Shown here: positions 35,092-43,407 of the stretch, piece by piece
Layout: each line of letters opens with the position of its first letter
Numbering within the stretch: position 1 is the stretch's first letter
Source: Mesorhizobium sp. NZP2077
GTDB lineage: Bacteria; Pseudomonadota; Alphaproteobacteria; Rhizobiales; Rhizobiaceae
Assembly: GCF_013170805.1 (NCBI RefSeq)
Contig: NZ_CP051293.1
Span: 4,966,001 to 5,030,000 of the forward strand
Direction of reading: 5' to 3'
DNA length: 64,000 nt
The notes under the pieces: model-generated
Told to the model about the DNA's origin: nothing
Seen by the model: the letters and a program-made list of their open reading frames with translations, nothing else
Database searches by the model: none
Program-made: the position numbers and the translations under genes

Positions 35092-36458
35092 AGCAGCGTT
35101 CCCCGGAGGAAGATCAGCGCTACGGTGAAATAGATCACCAAGCCGGTTACGTCGACGAGTGTGGCGACGAATGGCGCCGAGGCACTGGCCGGATCGAATC
35201 CGAGCCGCTTGAGGACAAAGGGCAGCATCGATCCCGACAGGGAGCCAAAGGTCACGATGCCGACCAGGGCAGCGCCGATGGTCACCGCCAGCAGCGGCCA
35301 GTGCTCGCCATAGTCGTAGAATCCGAACTTCTGCCATACTGTGATGCGGATGATGGCGATAACGCCCAGAATGGCGCCCAGCGCGATGCCCGTCGGCAGT
35401 TCGCGCAAGGCAATTCGCCACCAGTCCCGCAAGCGTATTTCGCCAAGCGCGAGCGCTCGGATGATGAGCGATGTTGCCTGAGATCCGGAATTGCCGCCCG
35501 AACTCATGATCCGGGGAATGAAAAGCGTCAGCACGATCGCCTTCTCCAGTTCCCCTTCGAAATATTGCATGGCATTGGCGGTCAGCATTTCGCCAAGAAA
35601 CAGCACGGCCAGCCAGCCGCCGCGTTTCCTCAGCATCTCGAAGATGCCGATCTCCATGTATGGCTGATCGAGCGCTTCCATGCCGCCGAATTTCTGGGCG
35701 TCCTCGGTTCCTTCCTGAACGATCGCGTCGATGATGTCGTCGACGGTGACGATGCCGAGAACATGGTGTTTGGCGTCGACGACCGGAAGCGCCAGCAAGT
35801 CGTATTTGGAGATCAGGCGCGCCACTTCCTCGCGATCCATCAGCGGCGTGACGTAGAGCGGCTTGCGCGGGGGAGCAACCGACGTAATGGAAGCAGTGGG
35901 CTCGCCGGTTATCAACTGCCGCAAGGTGACCGCCTTGAGCAGCGTCTTGGATTTGGGATCGAGGACATAGATGGAATAAACCGTCTCGCGGGTACGCTCC
36001 ACGAGGCGGATATGCTGCAATGTCTGGGCTATCGTCCAGGTCGCCGGCACACTGACAAACTCAGTCGTCATGAGGCTACCGGCCGAATGCTTGGGATAGG
36101 CGAGAAGCTGCGTGATTGAGGCGCGTGTGTCGGCCTTCAGCGCCGATAGGAGGTCGTCACATTCGGAAGAGTCGAGACGCCGGAAGATGTCGGCCCTTTG
36201 ATCGGCCGACATGTTTTCGAGGATCGCCGTCGCCAGCGGCCTCGGCATCATATGGATCAAGTCGGCGGGCTCATCGAGACCTGGCTGATCGAAAACATCG
36301 GTGGCGCGATCAAGCGGCAGCAAGGCCAGCACCTCGACCGCTTCCTCGGGCGAAAGTTGATTGAGGATTTCAACGCTGTCGGCGACGTGCTCGTTGGGAA
36401 GACGCGCGGCAAGAGCCGCGGCGTCAAAGGGCTCGGTCAACTGGAGATTCGTATCCAT
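35088..36458 (-). CDS. mgtE: Magnesium transporter
   Basis: 456 aa. MgtE architecture: N domain (residues 1-130, with LPLDRATDVF), two CBS domains (130-260) and five membrane helices carrying IMSSGGNSGSQA and FGSLSGSMLPF pore signatures. It is a Mg-gated channel closed by high cytosolic Mg. Length and domain order are standard. It is divergent from the Nramp gene at 36778. Confidence 0.95.
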   Translation of the reverse strand: MDTNLQLTEPFDAAALAARLPNEHVADSVEILNQLSPEEAVEVLALLPLDRATDVFDQPGLDEPADLIHMMPRPLATAILENMSADQRADIFRRLDSSECDDLLSALKADTRASITQLLAYPKHSAGSLMTTEFVSVPATWTIAQTLQHIRLVERTRETVYSIYVLDPKSKTLLKAVTLRQLITGEPTASITSVAPPRKPLYVTPLMDREEVARLISKYDLLALPVVDAKHHVLGIVTVDDIIDAIVQEGTEDAQKFGGMEALDQPYMEIGIFEMLRKRGGWLAVLFLGEMLTANAMQYFEGELEKAIVLTLFIPRIMSSGGNSGSQATSLIIRALALGEIRLRDWWRIALRELPTGIALGAILGVIAIIRITVWQKFGFYDYGEHWPLLAVTIGAALVGIVTFGSLSGSMLPFVLKRLGFDPASASAPFVATLVDVTGLVIYFTVALIFLRGTLL

Positions 36459-36486
36459 GAGTCACCCGAAAATCAGCCATCGCCGG

Positions 36487-36498
36487 CATAACGTTATG
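36487..36498. promoter_or_regulatory. 12-bp perfect palindrome before mgtE
   Basis: CATAACGTTATG, fully self-complementary, lies 29 nt upstream of the mgtE start. It may be an operator. The 319-bp mgtE-nramp gap contains no gene. Confidence 0.35.
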
Positions 36499-36625
36499 AA
36501 GAACCCGAAAGCCATTCTGTTGCGACCGACCGCTATGGCATCGCCAAACGACAGAGAATGTCGCTCGGTGCCGATTGGATTCCCCGGCGTTCGCAGCATG
36601 GATAGCAGCAACTCGATGAGCGTTT

Positions 36626-36654
36626 TGACCCTGCGGGTCAATGCGTCGACGCAT
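36626..36654. promoter_or_regulatory. Two adjacent palindromes in the mgtE/nramp gap
   Basis: TGACCCTGCGGGTCA (6-bp arms, 36626-36640) is followed at once by ATGCGTCGACGCAT (perfect 14-bp palindrome, 36641-36654) and an A-run. Neither is placed as a terminator, so they are more likely regulator sites in the divergent promoter region. Confidence 0.4.
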
Positions 36655-36777
36655 AAAAAAGAGAGAGGTGGTGATCAAATATAGCGGAGCGCATGACTGC
36701 CGTCTGCTTTAACCCTTCGGGAACGTGTTAAAGACCTGCCTAGCCATGAAGCCATCTTCGCGGGAGGGGATCATTCG

Positions 36778-38061
36778 ATGGAACCGCCGGAGGCAACGCC
36801 GGGCACGCCGACGCATGGCAAACGTCTCAACTTTCTGGGAACGTTGGGCCCAGGCTTGATCACCGGCGCGGCCGACGACGATCCAAGCGGTATCGCCACC
36901 TATAGTCAGGTGGGTGCCCAATTCGGCTACTCGCTCGCCTGGACCATGGTGTTCAGCTATCCGCTGATGGCAGTAACCCAAGGGATCAGTGCCGGGATCG
37001 GCGCAGTGACAGGCCAAGGCATCGCACGCAATTTGCGCCGGCATTATTCGCCTTGGCTGCTGCGTTTTGCGGTGCTGCTGCTCCTCGTCGCCAATGTCAT
37101 CAACATCGGTGCCGACCTTGGTGCCATGGGCGCCGCGCTTGAATTGCTGATCGGCGGACCGCATCACCTCTACGCGATCATCTTCGCGCTTATCTGCATC
37201 TTGCTTGAAGTCTTCGTCAGCTACCGTCGCTATGTCACGGTGCTCAAATGGCTGACACTGTCCCTGCTTGCCTATGTGGCGGTTGTTCTGTCGGTGCATG
37301 TGCCCTGGGGAGCCGCGCTCTATGGTGCGCTCGTGCCGCAAATCGTCTTCGACGGCGATCATGCCATGGCGCTGGTAGCGGTTCTCGGCACGACGATCAG
37401 CCCCTATCTGTTTTTCTGGCAGGCCGGCGAGGAAGTTGAGGAGCAGCATCGACAGCATTGGCTACGTCTCGGCGCTCACTCCCGCAGCTCCGCGCACCAG
37501 CTTGCACGGATCAAGAGCGACACCTTGTTCGGAATGGGGTTTTCCAACCTCATCGCCATCGTCATTATTATAGCGACGGCGGCGACGCTGCATGCCAACG
37601 GCATCACGCAGATTCAGACCTCGTCCCAGGCGGCAGAGGCGCTCCGACCTGTTGCCGGCGACTTTGCATTCGCGGTCTTTGCGGCCGGCATCATCGGCAC
37701 AGGCTTGCTTGCCGTGCCCGTCCTGGCCGGCTCCGCAGCCTATGCCGTCGCGGAGACGTTTCGGTGGCCGGAGGGACTGGACCAGCGCCCGCAGGACGCC
37801 AAGGCCTTCTACGGCACGATCGCCATGGCGACGCTGGGTGGGGTGACCCTGACTTTCGTCGGACTGGACCCCATCAGGGCGCTCTATTGGAGCGCTGTCG
37901 TCAATGGAATACTGGCAGCCCCGCTGATGGCAATCATGATGATGATCGCCATGAACCCAAGGATCATGGGCCGGCTTACGCTGCCGCGCTGGATGATTTT
38001 CGGCGGAGTGCTTGCAACGACAGTGATGGCTCTGGCTTCGATTGGCTTTTTCGTACTGTGA
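36778..38061 (+). CDS. Nramp-related divalent metal transporter with altered metal site
   Basis: 427 aa with 11 membrane helices. The TM1 motif DPGN reads DDDPSG here (GAADDDPSGIATYSQ) and the TM6 metal-binding M-P-H reads S-P-Y (TTISPYLFFWQ). These residues bind Mn and Fe in canonical Nramp; loss of the soft Met ligand is known from Mg-transporting relatives (NRMT). With mgtE next door, Mg or another hard cation is a reasonable guess. A GGGAGGGG Shine-Dalgarno is 9 nt before ATG 36778. Confidence 0.85.
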   Translation: MEPPEATPGTPTHGKRLNFLGTLGPGLITGAADDDPSGIATYSQVGAQFGYSLAWTMVFSYPLMAVTQGISAGIGAVTGQGIARNLRRHYSPWLLRFAVLLLLVANVINIGADLGAMGAALELLIGGPHHLYAIIFALICILLEVFVSYRRYVTVLKWLTLSLLAYVAVVLSVHVPWGAALYGALVPQIVFDGDHAMALVAVLGTTISPYLFFWQAGEEVEEQHRQHWLRLGAHSRSSAHQLARIKSDTLFGMGFSNLIAIVIIIATAATLHANGITQIQTSSQAAEALRPVAGDFAFAVFAAGIIGTGLLAVPVLAGSAAYAVAETFRWPEGLDQRPQDAKAFYGTIAMATLGGVTLTFVGLDPIRALYWSAVVNGILAAPLMAIMMMIAMNPRIMGRLTLPRWMIFGGVLATTVMALASIGFFVL

Positions 38062-38451
38062 CTGACAGTCCGGCCCGAGCCAAATTCAGATCATGGCTGA
38101 CCTACGACGCGGTCTGGCTTCTTCTGCATTTGGCCGTCGTGGCGCTTCGCTTGATGCAACTGCTCAACCGCTGGAAATTGATCAGCGCACGGCAATCTGC
38201 GTTGTTTTTCACAGCGGCCAAGTATTTGGAACGACATGCAGACTGGCTCTCCTCGCGCATGCGCAGGTAGCCGATCTGCCCTTTGAACTGATACCAAATG
38301 GATTTGTGTGACCCAAAGTGTTCAAGTCTCCCCGCTCACGTATCACGGCCCCCCGGTTTGGAGGCGTGCAGCATCGATGGCCTTGCGCTCGTCATCAATG
38401 ATTTGTCGGTCCTGCCCGTCAAAAGCCATGATCTCGACTATTCAGGCAGGA
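38062..38451. other. 390-bp gap without a supported gene
   Basis: Between the Nramp and CAP genes. Short open frames exist (e.g. 38093-38311) but have no Shine-Dalgarno and no recognisable domain. No strong hairpin is seen. Confidence 0.5.
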
Positions 38452-38958
38452 ATGACCAGTATCACCCACTCCCCTGCCGAACCACGCCAGACCAGGCGCG
38501 CCTTGCTGATCGGCTTCGCAGCCATTGCCATGCTTTCAGCCTGCAGCACCGTTTCTGTACCAACGGGCGAAGGCGCGGGCGTCTCGTCCTCCGCCACCGC
38601 CACTCTGGCGGGCTTGCGCGCGACGGCCGGGCTCGGCCCGCTGACGCCGGACGCACAGCTCGAGCAGGCGGCGCTGCAGCAGGCCGGCTACATGGCCTCG
38701 CGGGAGCGCATGAGCCACACTACGGGCTGGGGCAAGGATTTCGCCTCGCGCATGAAGGACAATGGCGTGCGGGGAGCCGCTGCCGAGAACATCGCCGAAG
38801 GCCGCTTCGACCAGCAAAAACTGTTCGACATCTGGATGCATTCGACCGGCCACCGGCGCAACATACTCGATCCGGATTTCAGCCGCTTCGGGCTCGCCTA
38901 TGTCCGCGACGGACGGGACCCCAACCTGCGCTATTGGTCGCTGGTTCTCGGCAAATAG
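38452..38958 (+). CDS. CAP/SCP-domain lipoprotein
   Basis: 168 aa. The signal sequence ends in lipobox AMLSAC. The CAP fold shows the conserved His in RERMSHTTGW, the Glu of AAENIAEG, and HSTGHRRNILDPDFSRFG. Bacterial CAP proteins are extracytoplasmic with no settled biochemical role. ATG 38452 gives a compact signal peptide with two Arg; ATG 38428 would add eight residues. Confidence 0.88.
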   Translation: MTSITHSPAEPRQTRRALLIGFAAIAMLSACSTVSVPTGEGAGVSSSATATLAGLRATAGLGPLTPDAQLEQAALQQAGYMASRERMSHTTGWGKDFASRMKDNGVRGAAAENIAEGRFDQQKLFDIWMHSTGHRRNILDPDFSRFGLAYVRDGRDPNLRYWSLVLGK

Positions 38959-38998
38959 AGCTGTCGCCTGATTCTCTCCCGTCTTGCGACGGTGCCTG

Positions 38999-40531
38999 CT
39001 AGTCCATATGCGCGGCTGGTGCGCCACCGGCTGGCGCCCGCGCCGGCTTGCGCAGCAGGAAGACGAACGGGATGGCAACCAGCGTCATCACCATCAGGAT
39101 TTTGAAGTCGTTGACGTAGGAGATCATCATCGCCTGGAGATTGACCATGCGATCGACCTCCGACAGCGCCATCGGATCGCCGCCCGCGGCCGCCGGCGAA
39201 ACCGCCCAGAGGTTGGGATTGAACGGGTTGATGAAGGCCGAAAGCTCGGCATGGTTGATCTGGGTGTTGCGCACCAAAAGCACCGTCACGACCGAGACGC
39301 CGATCGATGAGCCAAGATTGCGCACCAGGCTGAACAACGAGGTTGCGTCGGTGCGGAAGCGCGCGTCGAGCGTGGCGAAGGCAACCGTCGACAGCGGCAC
39401 GAACACCATTCCCATGCCCAGGCCCTGGATCACGCCGGAGCTGAGGATCAGCCAGTTATCCATCTGCGGCGTGAAGCTGGCCATGGTGTAGAGCGACTGC
39501 GCGGTCAGCACAAAGCCGATGACGACGAGAATTCTGGCGTCGATCTTTTTCATGAGCCGCCCGACGACGAGCATCGAAATCATCGTGCCGAGACCGCGTG
39601 GACCTATGACGATACCGATGGTGACAGTCGGATAGCCGAAAATGGTCGACAGCATTGGCGGCAGCAGCGACATCGAGGCCAGGATGAGCACACCCATGAC
39701 GAAGATGAACGCCAGGCCGGTCACGAAGTTGCGGTCGAGGAATATCTTGGGGTCGATAAAGGGATGTTCCGCCGTCACTGTGTGAATGATGAACACCCAG
39801 AAACCGGTGATGGCCAGGCCGAGTTCGATCCATATCTCGACCGAGGAAAACCAGTCGACCTCGCCGCCGCGATCCAGCATCAGCTGCAGCGCGCCGACGC
39901 CGAGCGATATCATGGCAAAGCCGAAGAAATCGAAGCTGCGCACGCGCCGGGCAACGGCCGGCAGATAGGCGGCCATGCCAAGGAAGGCGACGATGCCGAC
40001 CGGCAGGTTGATGAAAAACACCCAGCGCCAGTTGAAATTGTCGGTCAGCCACCCGCCCAGCGTCGGGCCCAGGATCGGTCCCAGCATGATGCCGGCGCCC
40101 CAGATGGCCATGGCTTGGCCGTGACGCTCCTTGGGGTTGATGTCGAGCAGGAAGGTCTGCGACAGCGGCACGATGGCGGCGCCGAACACGCCTTGCATCA
40201 GCCGGAATAGCACAATGGTTTCAAGGCTCCATGCCAGGCCGCACAGCATGGAGAAGACGGTGAAGCCGACCACGGTCGTCAGGAACAATTCCTTGCGACC
40301 GAAGCGATCGGCGAGCCAGCCGGTTACCGGCGTCATGATGGCGGCGGCGACGATGTAGGAGGTCAGCACCCAGTTGATGTTGTCGGGAGAGGCGCCGAGA
40401 TCGCCTGTCATGGTCGGCAGCGCGACGTTGGCGATGGTGGTGTCGAGCGCCTGCATGACGGTCGCCAGCATGAGCGCAACCGTGATCAGGCCGCGATGCG
40501 GCACTTCCTTGAAAGGTTCGGGCGTGCTCAT
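38999..40531 (-). CDS. emrB: DHA2-family MFS multidrug exporter, EmrB-like
   Basis: 510 aa with 14 membrane helices. It carries the DHA2 motif LDTTIANVALPTM in TM1, GWLADRFGRKELFL (motif A) and a motif C-like GPILGPTLGGWL. It works with the EmrA-like adaptor and an outer-membrane channel to expel hydrophobic drugs. It is the third gene of a marR-emrA-emrB unit, but a 306-nt gap with RNA-like structure separates it from emrA. No outer-membrane factor gene is in the cluster. Confidence 0.93.
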   Translation of the reverse strand: MSTPEPFKEVPHRGLITVALMLATVMQALDTTIANVALPTMTGDLGASPDNINWVLTSYIVAAAIMTPVTGWLADRFGRKELFLTTVVGFTVFSMLCGLAWSLETIVLFRLMQGVFGAAIVPLSQTFLLDINPKERHGQAMAIWGAGIMLGPILGPTLGGWLTDNFNWRWVFFINLPVGIVAFLGMAAYLPAVARRVRSFDFFGFAMISLGVGALQLMLDRGGEVDWFSSVEIWIELGLAITGFWVFIIHTVTAEHPFIDPKIFLDRNFVTGLAFIFVMGVLILASMSLLPPMLSTIFGYPTVTIGIVIGPRGLGTMISMLVVGRLMKKIDARILVVIGFVLTAQSLYTMASFTPQMDNWLILSSGVIQGLGMGMVFVPLSTVAFATLDARFRTDATSLFSLVRNLGSSIGVSVVTVLLVRNTQINHAELSAFINPFNPNLWAVSPAAAGGDPMALSEVDRMVNLQAMMISYVNDFKILMVMTLVAIPFVFLLRKPARAPAGGAPAAHMD

Positions 40532-40572
40532 GACGTGGAACTTCCAGCAGGTAACAAAAACGTGTACACAAG

Positions 40573-40689
40573 GTTTCCGGGCGGCAAAGCCTCCGTTGAG
40601 AGACCTTCATCGCGGTGGGACGCGAGTATCGATGTGGGGGTTACATCGACTGAAAGTCTCTGATGAGCGGATGCCTGCCGCCCGGAAAC
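40573..40689 (-). ncRNA. Candidate structured leader RNA between emrA and emrB
   Basis: GTTTCCGGGCGGCA at 40573-40586 pairs perfectly with TGCCGCCCGGAAAC at 40676-40689 (14 bp). Inside lies TCGATGT...ACATCGA (40628-40648), and GGACC-GAGA-GGTCC follows just outside. The nested stems would fold within the transcript between emrA and emrB. No ORF occupies 40532-40837. Confidence 0.45.
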
Positions 40690-40837
40690 GTGAGGACCGA
40701 GAGGTCCGTGTCGAAGATTTCAGCTTTCGGCCAGGCCGCGACGCGGCTCGAACCACGCACTGATCCTTTCCACCCTCCCATCAGACCAATCCTGCCATCC
40801 GGTTCCACCCGCTGGCCTGCGCGGGCTTCCGCCGACT

Positions 40838-42016
40838 TTACTGCGCGGCCTCCCCAGCCGTGGCGTGACCGAATATGGCGGGAAAACCACGGGCTATGCC
40901 GGTATCGACGGTGACAGAGGCACTCATGCCGGTCCGCAGCGCCATTTTGGCGTCGGGATCGGTCAGTTCTAGGCGCACCGGGATGCGCTGCGTGACCTTG
41001 ACCCAGTTGCCGGTGGCGTTCTGGGCGGGCAGCAGCGAAAATTCCGCTCCCGTTCCCGCACCGATCGCCTTGACCGTCGCCTCGAAAGTCTTGCCCGGAT
41101 AGGTATCGACGACGATCTCCGCTTTCTGGCCCGGCTTCATGTTGGTGAGCTGGGTTTCCTTGAAATTGGCATCGATCCAGGTGTCGTCGGTCTCGACCAG
41201 CGAAAACAGCGGCGTGCCGGAGCCGACGAACTGGCCGACCTTGAAGGACGAGGCCTGGGAGATGACGCCGTCAGCGGGTGCCTTCACCGTGGTCTGCGCC
41301 AGGTCGTAGGCGGCCTTGTCGCGCGCGGCGAGTGCGGCCATCACGGTCGGATGCTTGTCGGTTTCGATGTCGGGGTTGCCGCCGAGCGCGGCCTTGGCGC
41401 TGATGATGCCTTGCTGGGCCACTGTGACCTGCTGCTTTGCCTTGTCGAGGTCGTTGCGGGCCTCATCCAGCGACGATTTGGCGTTGATGCCTTTCTGGGC
41501 GAGGTCGGCGGCGCGATCGTATTGTGACTGGGCGTAGTCGACCTCGCTGCTGGCGGACTTTTCCTGCGCCGTCGACTGGCTGTAGGCAGCGCGCAGCTGC
41601 TCGACATTGAGGCGCGCGCCGGCGACCGCGGCGTCGGCTTGGGCAAGCGCGATCCGGTAAGGCTCGGGGTCGATGGCGAACAGAAGGTCGCCCTGCTTGA
41701 CCATCTGATGGTCCGATATGGCAACCTGGACGATGCGGCCCGCAGTATCCGAGGCGATCGACACCTTGGCCTGCTGCAGATTGGCGTTCTCCGTCCCCTG
41801 ATAGCGCCCGCCGGTCACCCAGACATAGCCGCCACCGACGATCAGCACCGCCGGCAAGGCAAACATCAAGAAGAAGCGGCCTATGCGGCGCTTTTTCTTC
41901 GGCTCCGGGACCGGCTGTACGGGAGGAGCGACCGCGACAGCAGCGGCAACCGGCTGGGCCGGCGCTTCCATCTCCACCTTGGCCGCGTTTTCGTCGACTT
42001 TGGCTACCGCGTTCAT
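40838..42016 (-). CDS. emrA: HlyD-family membrane fusion protein, EmrA-like
   Basis: 392 aa. A cytoplasmic Pro/Ala-rich start, one membrane helix (FFLMFALPAVLIVGGGYVWV), a lipoyl-like half (AGRIVQVAISDHQMVKQGD), a long coiled-coil hairpin and the matching lipoyl half (VKAPADGVISQASSFKVGQ). It is the periplasmic adaptor of the Emr exporter. It overlaps the marR stop by 4 nt (ATGA). Confidence 0.93.
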   Translation of the reverse strand: MNAVAKVDENAAKVEMEAPAQPVAAAVAVAPPVQPVPEPKKKRRIGRFFLMFALPAVLIVGGGYVWVTGGRYQGTENANLQQAKVSIASDTAGRIVQVAISDHQMVKQGDLLFAIDPEPYRIALAQADAAVAGARLNVEQLRAAYSQSTAQEKSASSEVDYAQSQYDRAADLAQKGINAKSSLDEARNDLDKAKQQVTVAQQGIISAKAALGGNPDIETDKHPTVMAALAARDKAAYDLAQTTVKAPADGVISQASSFKVGQFVGSGTPLFSLVETDDTWIDANFKETQLTNMKPGQKAEIVVDTYPGKTFEATVKAIGAGTGAEFSLLPAQNATGNWVKVTQRIPVRLELTDPDAKMALRTGMSASVTVDTGIARGFPAIFGHATAGEAAQ

Positions 42017-42492
42017 GCTGCTGCGCCTTTCGTAGGCTCGACCTTTTCCGAGGACGAGCCATCGCCGTCCGCGAGATTCTGTGCCATCGCATCGAGCGCC
42101 CTGATCAGGACGCGGCGATCCTCCGGCGAAACGCCGACAAGCGAGTCCTCATAGACTTCACCGGCGAGGCTCTTGACCTCGGCATAGGCAGCGCTTGCCT
42201 TGGCGGTCGGGAAAATCATGCGCACGCGGCGGTCGGCGGCGTCGGCGCGGCGCTCAATCCAGCCGCCCTCCTCCATCCGGTCGACAAGGCGCGAAACGCT
42301 GATCGGCTCGATTTCGAGCAGTTCGGCAAGCCGCGCCTGGGTGACGCCCTCCTCCTTGGCGACACGCACCATGAGGCGCCACTGCGCCGACGAGAGGCCA
42401 AGCCCACTGGCGCGCGTCTCGAAGCGCTTGCGCATCAGGCGCTGCACGTCGTGGATCAAAAATCCCAGTCTATCGATGCCATCTGAAACCAT
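42013..42492 (-). CDS. MarR-family regulator of the emr operon
   Basis: 159 aa. The winged helix is clear: LSSAQWRLMVRVAKEEGVTQ, LAELLEIEPISVSRLVDRME and the wing ERRADAADRRVRM. As first gene of the operon it likely represses emrAB until a drug or phenolic ligand binds. The operator candidate is 16-27 nt before its start. Confidence 0.9.
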   Translation of the reverse strand: MVSDGIDRLGFLIHDVQRLMRKRFETRASGLGLSSAQWRLMVRVAKEEGVTQARLAELLEIEPISVSRLVDRMEEGGWIERRADAADRRVRMIFPTAKASAAYAEVKSLAGEVYEDSLVGVSPEDRRVLIRALDAMAQNLADGDGSSSEKVEPTKGAAA

Positions 42493-42507
42493 AAGCGGTA
42501 TATATAA

Positions 42508-42519
42508 TAAGCGTGCTTA
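42508..42519. promoter_or_regulatory. MarR operator candidate
   Basis: TAAGCGTGCTTA (arms TAAGC/GCTTA, 2-nt spacer), with an extra half-site ATAAGCGG at 42491, in the AT-rich promoter before marR-emrAB. Confidence 0.55.
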
Positions 42520-42762
42520 CTATTCAAGCCGTCATGTTGCCACGGACGCCGGCAAATGCCCACGGCCGTGGCGCAACATGATCATGGTTAGCAACTGGTG
42601 AGGGCCGCTGCCCGAGACGGGGTACGCAGCGACTGCGCATTGCCAGGCCGCGTTCCAACACCCGCCAGATCAAGATGCGAGTGCCCGTTTGGACCCTGCG
42701 GCAGCTGGTCGCTTGTGACATATTCATGTACAGCCGTTGGTCAGGATCGGGGGATCTACGCT

Positions 42763-43371
42763 ATGCCGACGCTTTACGCTCTCAAGCCGGCCTTCCAGGG
42801 AAGACTGCGGCCGCTGGTCAACCGGCTGGCGGCAATCGGCGTCACCGCCAACAGCATCACCATCCTGGCGGCCCTGATGTCGATCACGGCCGGAGCGGCC
42901 ATCGCGATCCTGCATGAATGGCGCTGGCCGCTGCTGCTCATTCCCGTGGTGTTGTTCGTGCGTATGGCGCTCAACGCCATGGATGGCATGCTGGCGCGCG
43001 AACACGGCCAAGCTTCGACGCTCGGCATGTATCTGAACGAGATTTGCGACGTCGTTTCGGACCTGGCACTGATCCTGCCTTTCGCAGCGTTTCCGCTGTT
43101 CGGCGCATGGGGTGTCATCGCCTTCGCCATCGCTTCGGTGCTGACCGAGTTCGCCGGCGTGCTCGGCATAGCCGCCAAGATCGGACGCAATTACGCCGGG
43201 CCGTTCGGCAAGAGCGACAGGGCGCTGGCGTTGGGCGCGGTGGCTGTCCTGTGCGCCGCCGGGCTGTGGCCGCCATCCATCGCACCGTTTGTGTTTCCGG
43301 CCATGGCAACTCTTTCGCTGCTGACCGCCATAAACCGGATACGCGCCGGCCTTATTGGCAGCGCCAGCTGA
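42763..43371 (+). CDS. ynbA: YnbA-like CDP-alcohol phosphatidyltransferase
   Basis: 202 aa with about six membrane helices. The CDP-alcohol phosphotransferase motif is recognisable but altered: NAMDGMLAREHG has Asn for the first Asp, and LGMYLNEICDVVSD has Asn for the third. As I recall, E. coli YnbA shows the same two changes, so this is a family trait. It should swap CMP from CDP-diacylglycerol for an unknown alcohol. The start ATG 42763 begins the conserved TLYALKPAFQ. First gene of a six-gene ynb-type operon. Confidence 0.88.
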   Translation: MPTLYALKPAFQGRLRPLVNRLAAIGVTANSITILAALMSITAGAAIAILHEWRWPLLLIPVVLFVRMALNAMDGMLAREHGQASTLGMYLNEICDVVSDLALILPFAAFPLFGAWGVIAFAIASVLTEFAGVLGIAAKIGRNYAGPFGKSDRALALGAVAVLCAAGLWPPSIAPFVFPAMATLSLLTAINRIRAGLIGSAS

Positions 43372-43407
43372 GCACCGAGGCTCGCCATGCCGCCAGAGAG
43401 GAAGACC

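Noticed and set aside
36626..36660. Palindromes plus A-run as a terminator
   Set aside because: The A-run follows on the plus strand, so neither strand gives stem followed by U-run.
36459..36777. Mg-sensing M-box or ykkC riboswitch before mgtE or nramp
   Set aside because: No conserved blocks of these classes could be recognised; only short palindromes are present.
38093..38311. Small plus-strand frame between nramp and the CAP gene
   Set aside because: No Shine-Dalgarno, no domain, overlaps other frames of similar length.
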